The notes beneath the pieces are model-generated. The model was given only the letters and a program-made list of their open reading frames with translations. It ran no database searches and was not told the DNA's origin. Below are positions 1 through 6,199 of a stretch of DNA of 7,177 nt, piece after piece; position 1 is the stretch's first letter; each line of letters begins with the position of its first letter. This DNA is from Acidobacteriota bacterium (lineage in GTDB: Bacteria > Acidobacteriota > Polarisedimenticolia > J045). The stretch covers positions 1 through 7,177 of the forward strand of contig JAMOQA010000508.1 in the NCBI GenBank assembly GCA_027064265.1. The letters are read 5' to 3'. A program made the translations under genes and the position numbers.

Positions 1-235
1 CGAGGCGGCCGGGTTCGAGACCGGCCCGGTCGAGGGCCTGGCGCCCGGCGATCGCCCCGAGTCCCGAGGCGCTCTCCCCGTCGCGGGCGACGCGCCGCTC
101 GACGATACCGGTGCGAGCCTCGATCGACTCGGCGGTGGTGCCGAGGGCCGCGGCAAGTTCCTCGTTGGGCAGACGCCCTTCCGGCAGGGCCTTGCCGGCC
201 CCGCGGACGACGAAGGTCGCGAGCTCGCTGCCCAT
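1..235 (-). CDS. FabH-like 3-oxoacyl-ACP synthase III, N-terminal part (cut by window edge)
   Basis: The minus strand from ATG at 235 reads open to the window edge and gives 78 residues, beginning MGSELATFVVRGAGKALPEG. It matches the start of the ketoacyl-ACP synthase III (thiolase-fold) family: a short beta strand, a G-x-x-LPE turn, 'PNEELA', then 'EARTGIVERRVA' (residues 39-50), the family's RTGI-x-ER signature, and an 'AIAGRQALDRAGLEP' helix (61-75). Family members condense an acyl-CoA with malonyl-ACP to start fatty acid synthesis, or make related acyl condensations. The Cys-His-Asn catalytic residues would lie beyond the edge. A strong ribosome site, GGAGGGG, precedes the ATG. The position of the Trp that stacks on CoA in E. 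coli FabH (DEW-I) is Ser37 here, so this could be a FabH paralogue and not the housekeeping enzyme. Family assignment is firm; exact substrate is not. Confidence 0.82.
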   Translation of the reverse strand, partial: MGSELATFVVRGAGKALPEGRLPNEELAAALGTTAESIEARTGIVERRVARDGESASGLGAIAGRQALDRAGLEPGRL

Positions 236-288
236 CCCGACCCCTCCCATCCGGGAATCCATACGGTGGAAGGGGTGCTTCCGCCACG

Positions 289-307
289 AAAAAATGACCC
301 GCGGTCA
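289..307 (-). terminator. Compact intrinsic terminator overlapping the stop codon of the radical SAM gene
   Basis: On the minus strand the sequence TGACCGCGGGTCATTTTTT forms a 5-bp stem (TGACC/GGTCA) with a GCG loop, followed at once by six T residues. The TGA that ends the radical SAM gene is the first three bases of the stem. The T6 run is conspicuous in such GC-rich DNA. The stem is short, so termination efficiency is uncertain. Confidence 0.55.
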
Positions 308-1408
308 GGGTTTGCCGGCACGGCTCGCCGGGACCCGGCCGTCTTCCCAGACGCCGGCGATCGGCGTGCCACAGGCCGGGCAGGCTCCCTCCCGCAGGCG
401 GACGGCGCCGATCGACCAGCCGTGGCGCTCGACGACGACCTCTCCGCACGAGGGACAGCGGGTCGCCTCGAGCTCCGGGAGACCGGCGACGTTCCCCGGG
501 TAGACGTACCGCAGCCCCGCCTCGCGGCCGATCTCCACCGCCCGGAGCAGGGTCGAGACCGGTGTCGGGCCCCGGTCGTCCATCCGGTAGTCCGGGTGGA
601 AGGCGGTCACGTGCCAGGGGATGTCCGGGGAGAGCCCGGCCAGGAAGGAGGCGATGTCGGCGAGCTCGGCGGGGTCGTCGTTGAAGCCGGGGACCACCAG
701 GGTGACCACCTCGAGCCAGAACCCCCGCGCGAAGATCCCCTCGATGCCGGCGAGCACGTCGGCGAGACGGGCGCCGAGCTTCCGGTAGCCCTCCTCGCGG
801 AACGTCTTCAGGTCGACCTTGAAGAGGTCCATGTGGGGGCGGAGGAAGTCGAGCACTTCCGGCGTCGCGTTCCCGTTGCTGACGAACCCGGTGAGGAGGC
901 CGGCCGTACCCGCCTCGCGGAAGACGTCCACCGCCCACTCGGCGGAGATCAGCGGCTCGTTGTACGTGCTGATCACCGAGCGGGCGCCGTGCCGCACCGC
1001 CAGCTCGCGGATCGTCTCCGGCGTCGTGTCGACGATCCTCGCTCCCGCTTCCGGGTCGCGGAGCGCCTGGCTCGTCAGCCAGTTCTGGCAGTACGGGCAA
1101 TGCATGTCGCAGCCGAGCATGCCGAAGGAGAGGGCGCCGCTGCCCGGGAGGACGTGGTAGAAGGGCTTCTTCTCGATCGGGTCGAGGGCGAGCCCCCCGG
1201 CGACCCACCCCCAGGGCACCATCAGCCGCCCGCCCCGGTTGAAGCGCACGAGGCAGCCGCCCCGGCGTCCCTCCGGGATCCGGCACCGGCGGGCGCAGGC
1301 GACGCACCGGACCTCCCCCTCCCGTTCCCCGGGACGGGCCAGCTCGTCCCGCGGCACCGCGCGGGCGTCGAGCCGTTCGCGGAGCGTCTCGCGCCGGTCC
1401 GTCGTCAT
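305..1408 (-). CDS. AmmeMemoRadiSam-type radical SAM enzyme (PflA-like, COG1180-type)
   Basis: This 367-residue protein is a radical S-adenosylmethionine enzyme. The cluster motif C-x3-C-x2-C is at Cys100, Cys104 and Cys107 (GCDMHCPYCQNW), followed by 'STYNEPLI' (147-154), 'GFVSNGN' (174-180) and 'FKVDLK' (196-201), as in pyruvate formate-lyase activase relatives. An N-terminal four-Cys block (Cys35, 38, 42, 52, followed by 'LVRFNRGG') and 'IEKKPFYHVLPG' (79-89) are hallmarks of the family often encoded beside AMMECR1 and MEMO proteins. A C-terminal zinc-ribbon-like domain has CPSC (318-321) and CPAC (343-346). Length is close to the family norm. The substrate is unknown. No AMMECR1 or MEMO gene is adjacent. 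The gene is divergent from hemC, 77 bases away. Only a weak ribosome site (GGAGCGGGG, too far upstream) precedes the ATG. A CAGAAT -10-like hexamer at 1416-1421 would give a nearly leaderless message. Confidence 0.93.
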   Translation of the reverse strand: MTTDRRETLRERLDARAVPRDELARPGEREGEVRCVACARRCRIPEGRRGGCLVRFNRGGRLMVPWGWVAGGLALDPIEKKPFYHVLPGSGALSFGMLGCDMHCPYCQNWLTSQALRDPEAGARIVDTTPETIRELAVRHGARSVISTYNEPLISAEWAVDVFREAGTAGLLTGFVSNGNATPEVLDFLRPHMDLFKVDLKTFREEGYRKLGARLADVLAGIEGIFARGFWLEVVTLVVPGFNDDPAELADIASFLAGLSPDIPWHVTAFHPDYRMDDRGPTPVSTLLRAVEIGREAGLRYVYPGNVAGLPELEATRCPSCGEVVVERHGWSIGAVRLREGACPACGTPIAGVWEDGRVPASRAGKP

Positions 1409-1440
1409 CGCCGAGATTCTGCCCCGCTCCGCGGGTTCGG

Positions 1441-1449
1441 TGCTACCCT
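1441..1449 (+). promoter_or_regulatory. Extended -10 promoter candidate for hemCDBL
   Basis: The bases TGCTACCCT form an extended -10 element (TG, one base, TACCCT). It would start transcription near 1456, about 30 bases before the chosen hemC start. No good -35 hexamer lies at 16-18 bases, which is tolerable for an extended -10 promoter. It is the best promoter-like match in the 77-base divergent space. Assignment is by pattern only. Confidence 0.4.
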
Positions 1450-1485
1450 CGGGACAGGGTTCCCCCCCGGGAGGTGCCGTTCGCC

Positions 1486-2400
1486 GTGACGATCCGGATC
1501 GGGACGCGAGGCTCCCGGCTGGCCCTGGTCCAGGCCCGCTCGGTGGCTCGCCGCCTCGAGGCCCTCGGCCACCGGGCCGAGCTGGTGATCGTGCGGACCG
1601 AGGGGGACCGGGATCGCGGCCGGCCCTTCGTCGAGCTCGGTGCGTTCGGCCTGTTCGTCCGGGAGATCGAGCGGGCGCTCCTCGACGGTCGCTGCGACCT
1701 GGCCGTCCATTCCCTCAAGGACCTGCCGACCCGCCTGCCGGAAGGGCTCGCCCTGCTCGCCGTCCCCGAGCGCCGGGACCCGGCGGACGTGCTGGTGATG
1801 CGAACGTCCGCCCGGGACACGGCAGCCCCGGGAGTCCCGCTCCGGGAGGGAGCCCGGATAGGCACCGCCTCCGCGCGACGCCGGGCCTTCCTCGGGGTGG
1901 AGCGCCCCGACCTCTCGTTCGACCTGCTGCGGGGCAACCTCCCCACCCGTCTGGCCCGGGTCGCCGCCGGCGACTTCGACGCCACCGTGCTGGCCGCGGC
2001 CGGCATCGAGCGCCTGCGGGAGGCGGGCGAGGACCTCCCCCTGGAGGAACTGGTCCTCCACCGTCTCGATCCCGCCCGGTTCGTCCCCGCTCCCGGGCAG
2101 GGAGCGATCGGCGTCGAGGGGCGGGCGGACGACCCGGCGATCGCCGCCCTCGCGAAGGCGCTGGACGACCCGGACCTGCACCGGGAGGTCCTGGCGGAGC
2201 GGCTGCTCCTCGCCCGGGTCGAGGGGGGCTGCCAGGTTCCGCTGGGGGCGTGGGCGCGCACGGAGGACGGCGTCCTGGTCCTCGTGGCGGCCCTCGGCCG
2301 GGAGGACGGCTCCGTCGCCCGGGCGGTGGCCTCCGGGGCGCACCCCGGGGAGGTGGCCGCGGCGGCCTTCGCCGGGCTCTCGGGAGGAGGTGGTCGATGA
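1486..2400 (+). CDS. hemC: Hydroxymethylbilane synthase (porphobilinogen deaminase)
   Basis: The enzyme joins four porphobilinogen molecules into hydroxymethylbilane in the cytoplasm. The 304 residues contain the family landmarks in order: 'IRIGTRGSRLALVQA' (3-17), 'AVHSLKDLPT' with the catalytic aspartate at Asp79, 'IGTASARRR' (125-133) whose arginines bind substrate carboxylates, 'LLRGNLPTRL' (148-157), 'PAPGQGAIGVE' (201-211) and 'EGGCQVPLG' (246-254), in which Cys249 holds the dipyrromethane cofactor. I chose the GTG at 1486. A GTG at 1474 is also open in frame, but it overlaps the only ribosome site (GGGAGG, 1469-1474), and the family's N-terminus starts at 'TIRIGTRGS'. The GTSSLRR consensus is GTASARR here, keeping the arginines. 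It is the first gene of the hem operon; its TGA overlaps the hemD ATG (ATGA). Confidence 0.97.
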   Translation: MTIRIGTRGSRLALVQARSVARRLEALGHRAELVIVRTEGDRDRGRPFVELGAFGLFVREIERALLDGRCDLAVHSLKDLPTRLPEGLALLAVPERRDPADVLVMRTSARDTAAPGVPLREGARIGTASARRRAFLGVERPDLSFDLLRGNLPTRLARVAAGDFDATVLAAAGIERLREAGEDLPLEELVLHRLDPARFVPAPGQGAIGVEGRADDPAIAALAKALDDPDLHREVLAERLLLARVEGGCQVPLGAWARTEDGVLVLVAALGREDGSVARAVASGAHPGEVAAAAFAGLSGGGGR

Positions 2401-3176
2401 CCCGGGGACGCCTCGCGGGCCGCACCGTGCTGGTCACCCGTCGGCGGGAGGACTCCGGTTCGTGGGTGCGGCGCCTCGAGCAGGAGGGTGCCCGGGTTCT
2501 CGTCCTGCCGTGCCTCGAGATCGCTCCCGTGGACGATCCATCCCTGCCCGGGGCCCTCGCCGCCGCCCTCGCCGTCCGGGCCACCCGCTGGCTGGCGCTG
2601 ACATCGCCCCGGGGAGCGGAGGCCGTGGCCGGCCTGCTCGCGCGAGCGGGGAGGGGCCTTCCCGCCGGCCTCGCCATCGCGGCGATCGGCGAGGCGACGG
2701 CCGCCGCGGCGGCCCGTCTGCTCGGCCGGAAGCCCGCCCTCGTGGCGCCGGACGGCACCGGGGCGTCCCTCGCCGCCGCCCTCGCGGGGCGGATCGCGGC
2801 GGGGGAACCGGTCTCGATCGTGGTCGCCGCCTCGGACCGGGGCTCCCGGGATCTCGAGGAGGTCCTCGAGCCCCGGGGCGTCCGCGTGGTTCGTTTCGCG
2901 GTCTACCGCACGGTGCCCGCTCCCCCGCGGCGGCCCCGGCTGGACCTGGGCGCCCTCGGGGTCGACACCGTGCTGCTCGCCAGCCCCTCGGCGATGGAGG
3001 GGCTCCTCGCCCAGGCGGACGTCTCCCGGGAGGTCCGCCTGGTGGCGATCGGCCCGGTGACCGCCCGGGCGATCCGGGACGCGGGGCTCGAACCCGCGGG
3101 GGTCGCCCGGACCCGGGACGTCGAGGGGCTGATCGCCGCCATTCCCCCGCTCGATGGAGGACCGGACGATGCGTGA
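2397..3176 (+). CDS. hemD: Uroporphyrinogen-III synthase
   Basis: The 259-residue product cyclises hydroxymethylbilane with inversion of ring D, giving uroporphyrinogen III, the branch point for heme, siroheme and cobalamin. Sequence identity in this family is always low, but the two-domain pattern is visible: 'GRTVLVTRRRE' at 8-18 opens domain 1; 'ALTSPRGAEAV' (67-77) and 'AAIGEATAAA' (95-104) are its ligand-contact loops; domain 2 has 'VVAASDRGSRDLEEVL' (142-157), 'VVRFAVYRTVP' (164-174), 'LLASPSAMEGL' (193-203) and 'VAIGPVTARAIRDAGL' (216-231), the best-conserved block. Translation is probably coupled to hemC: the ATG at 2397 shares four bases with the hemC stop, with GGAGGAGG just upstream. 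It is very rich in Ala, Arg and Gly, as expected at this GC content. Position between hemC and hemB supports the call. Confidence 0.94.
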   Translation: MTRGRLAGRTVLVTRRREDSGSWVRRLEQEGARVLVLPCLEIAPVDDPSLPGALAAALAVRATRWLALTSPRGAEAVAGLLARAGRGLPAGLAIAAIGEATAAAAARLLGRKPALVAPDGTGASLAAALAGRIAAGEPVSIVVAASDRGSRDLEEVLEPRGVRVVRFAVYRTVPAPPRRPRLDLGALGVDTVLLASPSAMEGLLAQADVSREVRLVAIGPVTARAIRDAGLEPAGVARTRDVEGLIAAIPPLDGGPDDA

Positions 3177-4176
3177 CGAGGACAGGATCCTCTCCCTCCC
3201 CGGCCGGGTTCGTCCCCGGCGCCTGCGCCGAACCCCCGTGCTCCGCGACCTGGTCGCCGAGACGCGCCTCGCCGCGGACCGGCTGGTCCAGCCCCACTTC
3301 GTCCTGCCGGTGGAACGGGGGGAGGAGCCGGTGGAAGCGATGCCCGGGATCTCCCGCATGGGTCTCGAGGACCTGCTGCGGCGGGTCGAGGAGGACCTCG
3401 CCCTCGGGATCCGGTCGGTGCTGCTGTTCGGCGTCCCGCCGGAGGGGGACAAGGACCCGGAGGGCCATTCGGCGGCCGACCCGGAGGGGGCCGTCCCCCG
3501 GGCGGTACGGCTGCTCAAGGACCGGTTCGGTGACGACCTCCTGGTGATCACCGACGTCTGCCTGTGCGCGTACACCGACCACGGCCACTGCGGGCTCGTC
3601 GGCGAGGACGGGGTGGACAACGACGCGACCCTGCCGCACCTGGTCGACATGGCCCTCTGCCACGCCGAGGCGGGCGCGGACCTGGTCGCGCCGTCCGACA
3701 TGATGGACGGCCGGGTCGGGGCGATCCGCGACGCCCTGGACGACGCCGGGTACGAGACGACGGGAATCCTGTCGTACGCCGTCAAGTACGCCTCGGCCTA
3801 CTACGGCCCGTTCCGGGAGGCGGCCGGCTCGGCGCCGGGGAAGGGGGACCGGAAGGGCTACCAGATGGACGTGCGGAACGTCCGGGAGGCGCTCAGGGAG
3901 GCCTTGCTCGACGAGGCGGAGGGGGCCGACATGCTGATGGTCAAGCCGGCCCTCGCCTACCTGGACGTGATCCGGGCGGTGCGGGAGGCGACGAGCCTGC
4001 CCCTCGCCGCGTACAACGTGTCCGGGGAGTACTCCCAGGTGAAGGCGGCCGCGGCCCGGGGCTGGATCGAGGAAGGGGCCGTCGTCCGGGAGAACCTCCT
4101 CGCGATGGCGCGGGCCGGGGCGGACGTCCTGATCACCTACCACGCCCGGGAGGCGCTGGCCCATGGCTGGATCTGA
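3169..4176 (+). CDS. hemB: Delta-aminolevulinic acid dehydratase (porphobilinogen synthase), zinc type
   Basis: HemB condenses two 5-aminolevulinate molecules to porphobilinogen. The 335-residue protein (family norm about 320-340) has 'RRLRRTPVLRDLV' (17-29), 'DVCLCAYTDHGHCG' (129-142) with Cys131, Cys133 and Cys141 placed as in the zinc-dependent enzymes, 'APSDMMDGRVGAIR' (174-187), and the two Schiff-base lysines: Lys206 in 'SYAVKYASAYYGPFREA' and Lys259 in 'MLMVKPALAYLDVIR'. Near the end is 'AYNVSGEYSQVKAA' (281-294). I chose the ATG at 3169, with GGAGG eight bases upstream; an in-frame ATG at 3154 would add five residues, but it sits on top of that ribosome site. The start overlaps the end of hemD by eight bases. 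The three cysteines point to zinc and not to the magnesium-only type. Confidence 0.97.
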   Translation: MRDEDRILSLPGRVRPRRLRRTPVLRDLVAETRLAADRLVQPHFVLPVERGEEPVEAMPGISRMGLEDLLRRVEEDLALGIRSVLLFGVPPEGDKDPEGHSAADPEGAVPRAVRLLKDRFGDDLLVITDVCLCAYTDHGHCGLVGEDGVDNDATLPHLVDMALCHAEAGADLVAPSDMMDGRVGAIRDALDDAGYETTGILSYAVKYASAYYGPFREAAGSAPGKGDRKGYQMDVRNVREALREALLDEAEGADMLMVKPALAYLDVIRAVREATSLPLAAYNVSGEYSQVKAAAARGWIEEGAVVRENLLAMARAGADVLITYHAREALAHGWI

Positions 4177-5497
4177 GCGCGCGGTCCCGGGACCGGTCTC
4201 CCGGGCCTGGAACGAGCGGGCCCGCCGGGTGATCCCCGGTGGGGTCGACTCCCCCGTCCGGGCGTACCGGGCGGTCGGGGGCGAGCCGGTGGTGATCGCC
4301 CGGGGCGCCGGCGCCCGGGTCGTCGACGTGGACGGGAACGAGTACCTGGACTTCGTGATGAGCTGGGGGCCCCTCGTCCTCGGGCACGCCCACCCGAAGG
4401 TGGTCGCGGCGGTCCGCGAGGCGGCGGGCCGGGGACTGACGTTCGGTGCGCCGTGCCCGGCGGAGGCGGAGCTGGCCGAACGGGTCGTCGCCGCGTACCC
4501 CGGGCTCGAGCAGGTCCGGTTCGTCTCCTCCGGGACCGAGGCGACGATGAGCGCGATCCGCCTCGCGCGGGGCGCCACCGGGCGGGACCTGGTGGTCAAG
4601 TTCTCCGGCTGCTACCACGGCCACGCCGACCACCTGCTCGTCGCCGCCGGCTCGGGCCTCGCGACCTTCGGGCACCCGTCGAGCGCGGGGGTCCCGGAGG
4701 CGTTCGCCTCGCGGACCCTGGTCCTGCCCCTGGACGACGAGGGGGCGGTGCGGGACCTGTTCGCCGCCAGGGGGCACGAGATCGCGGCGGTGATCGTCGA
4801 GCCGCTGCCGGCGAACCACGGACTCCTCCCGCAGCGCCGGGAGTTCCTGGCGGCGCTCCGGGAGGAGACCTCGCGTCGCGGGGCCCTGCTGGTCTTCGAC
4901 GAGGTGATCACCGGGTTCCGTCTCGGCCCGGGCGGGGCGGCGGAGCGCCTCGGCATCGTCCCCGACCTGGCGACGTTCGGGAAGGTGATCGGGGGCGGGA
5001 TGCCGGTGGGTGCCTTCGGGGGGCGGCGCGACGTGATGCGGCACCTGGCGCCGGAAGGGCCGGTCTACCAGGCGGGGACCCTCTCGGGGAACCCGGTGGC
5101 GATGGCGGCCGGGCTCGCAACGCTGCGGATCCTCGAGGAGGAGGACGGCTGGTCCCGCCTCGAGGCCCTGGGCGGGGCCCTCGAGGAACGGCTCGCGCCG
5201 GTTCTCGGGGCGGCGCGGCCGGGCATCCGGCTGGTGCGGGCAGGCTCGCTCTTCTGGTTCGACCTCGGGGGTGGGGAGCGCCCGCCCCGCCGTGCCGAGG
5301 AGATCCCCGGCGAGGTGTCCGCCCGCTACGCCGGGATCTTTCGGGCGCTCCTCCTCCGCGGGGTGATGCTCGCTCCGTCGGCGCTGGAGGTCGGGTTCCT
5401 CTCCCTCGCGCACCGGGAGACGGACCTCGACCTGCTGGCGGAGGCGCTCGCCGCCGCGATCGAGGAGGCCGAGGGAACCGGGCGTCAGAACCGGTAG
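4163..5497 (+). CDS. hemL: Glutamate-1-semialdehyde 2,1-aminomutase
   Basis: HemL is a PLP enzyme that moves the amino group of glutamate-1-semialdehyde to make 5-aminolevulinate, the last step of the C5 route. The 444 residues show 'IPGGVDSPVRAY' (24-35), 'SSGTEATMSAIRLARG' (122-137), 'FSGCYHGHADHLLV' (147-160), 'LLVFDEVITGFR' with the PLP-pyridine aspartate Asp246, 'TFGKVIGGGMPVGAFGG' with the PLP lysine Lys274, and 'YQAGTLSGNPVAMAAGLA' (302-319), all diagnostic of the family. 'IVEPLPANHGLLP' (211-223) departs from the common EPVAGNMG version. A ribosome site, GGGAGG, sits nine bases before the ATG, which overlaps the end of hemB by 14 bases. It is the last gene of the operon; its tail overlaps the convergent gene to the right, and no intrinsic terminator is seen after it. 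Confidence 0.96.
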   Translation: MAGSERAVPGPVSRAWNERARRVIPGGVDSPVRAYRAVGGEPVVIARGAGARVVDVDGNEYLDFVMSWGPLVLGHAHPKVVAAVREAAGRGLTFGAPCPAEAELAERVVAAYPGLEQVRFVSSGTEATMSAIRLARGATGRDLVVKFSGCYHGHADHLLVAAGSGLATFGHPSSAGVPEAFASRTLVLPLDDEGAVRDLFAARGHEIAAVIVEPLPANHGLLPQRREFLAALREETSRRGALLVFDEVITGFRLGPGGAAERLGIVPDLATFGKVIGGGMPVGAFGGRRDVMRHLAPEGPVYQAGTLSGNPVAMAAGLATLRILEEEDGWSRLEALGGALEERLAPVLGAARPGIRLVRAGSLFWFDLGGGERPPRRAEEIPGEVSARYAGIFRALLLRGVMLAPSALEVGFLSLAHRETDLDLLAEALAAAIEEAEGTGRQNR

Positions 5498-6060
5498 GCG
5501 ATGTCGAAGCTCGGGACGATCATCCCCCGCGACCCGTCCATCACCAGGTTCGGGTGCTTGGGGCTGATCCGCCGGTAGGTGACCGCGAACCGGAAGACGA
5601 ACTTCTCGTTCCTGTCGAAGAGGGCGCCGAAGCCCGCCTCGTACCAGAAGTCGATCCGGCTGTCCGAGGGCTTCGAATAGTCGGACGCGCGGGGATTGTC
5701 GAAGGTGATGTCGCCGGCGCCGGCGTTCAGCAGGGCGAGGAGGCGGAACCCCTCCTCGCCGCTGAGCACGAAGGTCGTCCCGATGCCGTAGAAGTCGAAG
5801 TCGACGTCCCCGTGCAGGCCGAGGTCGTCCGTGGTCGACAGGGTCTCCCACGAGAAGTTCAGCCACATCCGGGGCTTCATCCGGAGGCCGAGGCGCACGT
5901 GCCAGCCCAGGTCCTGGTCCGCCTCGATCAGGCGGCTCATCAGGGGATACTGCCCGCCGACCGCCAGCTCCACGGTGCGTTCCTGGGCGAGGGCGGGCGA
6001 GGTGGCCGAGAGACCAAAGAGCAGGACCAGTGCCAGCGCGAACGGGACGAGACGCTTCAT
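5485..6060 (-). CDS. Small exported outer-membrane beta-barrel protein, family not recognised
   Basis: The product has 191 residues. An N-terminal signal peptide is clear: Lys2-Arg3, a hydrophobic core (about 4-18) and an Ala-x-Ala-like cleavage site, SPALA|QERT, after residue 25. The mature part is a run of alternating hydrophobic and polar stretches at roughly 28-38, 50-60, 62-73, 84-98, 103-114, 131-145, 149-161 and 179-191, rich in Gly, Tyr, Phe and Trp. It ends in '...FDIAYRF', a terminal Phe like the signal read by the BAM assembly machinery. Eight strands suggest an OmpA/OmpW-size barrel, perhaps a small channel or a structural or adhesion protein; I cannot name the function. A near-consensus ribosome site, AAGGAG, lies seven bases before the ATG. 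The last 13 bases overlap hemL on the other strand. Confidence 0.85.
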   Translation of the reverse strand: MKRLVPFALALVLLFGLSATSPALAQERTVELAVGGQYPLMSRLIEADQDLGWHVRLGLRMKPRMWLNFSWETLSTTDDLGLHGDVDFDFYGIGTTFVLSGEEGFRLLALLNAGAGDITFDNPRASDYSKPSDSRIDFWYEAGFGALFDRNEKFVFRFAVTYRRISPKHPNLVMDGSRGMIVPSFDIAYRF

Positions 6061-6100
6061 GACCCCTCTCCTTGCCCGCGGGCGGACCCTCCCGTGGACC

Positions 6101-6161
6101 CCGGCCCCGGGCGACGGGCCGGGATTCTCCCCCGGAACCGGCCGGGGGGCAACCCCCCCGG
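6101..6161 (-). other. Cluster of strong and competing hairpins between two minus-strand genes
   Basis: Three GC hairpins crowd this spacer. CCGGGGGG (6142-6149) can pair with CCCCCCGG (6154-6161, 8 bp) or, exclusively, with CCCCCGG (6129-6135, 7 bp). A separate stem (6100-6107 with 6116-6123, 8 bp, 8-base loop) lies closer to the barrel gene. None is followed by a T run on the minus strand. They could end transcription of the LOG gene, fold in the leader of the barrel gene, or simply reflect base composition. Confidence 0.35.
6124..6152 (-). promoter_or_regulatory. Possible sigma70-type promoter of the barrel gene
   Basis: Reading the minus strand, TTGCCC (6152-6147) and GAGAAT (6129-6124) are separated by exactly 17 bases and match the -35 and -10 consensus at three or four of six positions each. 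Transcription would start near 6117, giving a leader of about 57 bases. It is the only reasonable pair in the spacer but overlaps the hairpins described there. Pattern evidence only. Confidence 0.3.
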
Positions 6162-6199
6162 GGACGGGACGTGCGGCGCCCGCCCCGCGGCCGCCGCGG

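Noticed and set aside
269..289. Hairpin GGTGGAAG/CTTCCGCC next to an A-run
   Set aside because: As a plus-strand terminator it lacks a T run; on the minus strand it carries a C-A mismatch and is not followed by T residues. The better terminator is the neighbouring one at the stop codon.
236..304. Promoter for the FabH-like gene (TATGGA near its start)
   Set aside because: The hexamer is a poor match, and no -35 element stands at 16-18 bases. A promoter may exist here but I cannot support a position.
1474..1485. Upstream GTG start for hemC
   Set aside because: The codon overlaps the ribosome binding site, and the family N-terminus begins at the 1486 start.
266..1489. Plus-strand frame of 407 codons
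   Set aside because: It is the antisense of the radical SAM gene; its translation is His/Arg/Glu/Val-rich without motifs.
3154..3168. Upstream ATG start for hemB
   Set aside because: It overlaps the GGAGG that serves the ATG at 3169, and the extra five residues are not part of the conserved protein.
1443..3785. Very long open frame on the minus strand (780 codons)
   Set aside because: It runs opposite hemC, hemD and hemB, whose products are certain. Its translation is low-complexity Arg/Ser/Pro-rich, typical of shadow frames in GC-rich DNA.
2434..4599. Long minus-strand frame (721 codons)
   Set aside because: Antisense to hemD, hemB and hemL, with a composition of Arg, Pro and Gly repeats and no family motif.
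4133..5866. Long minus-strand frame (577 codons)
   Set aside because: Antisense to hemL and out of frame with the signal-peptide barrel gene; no recognisable domain.
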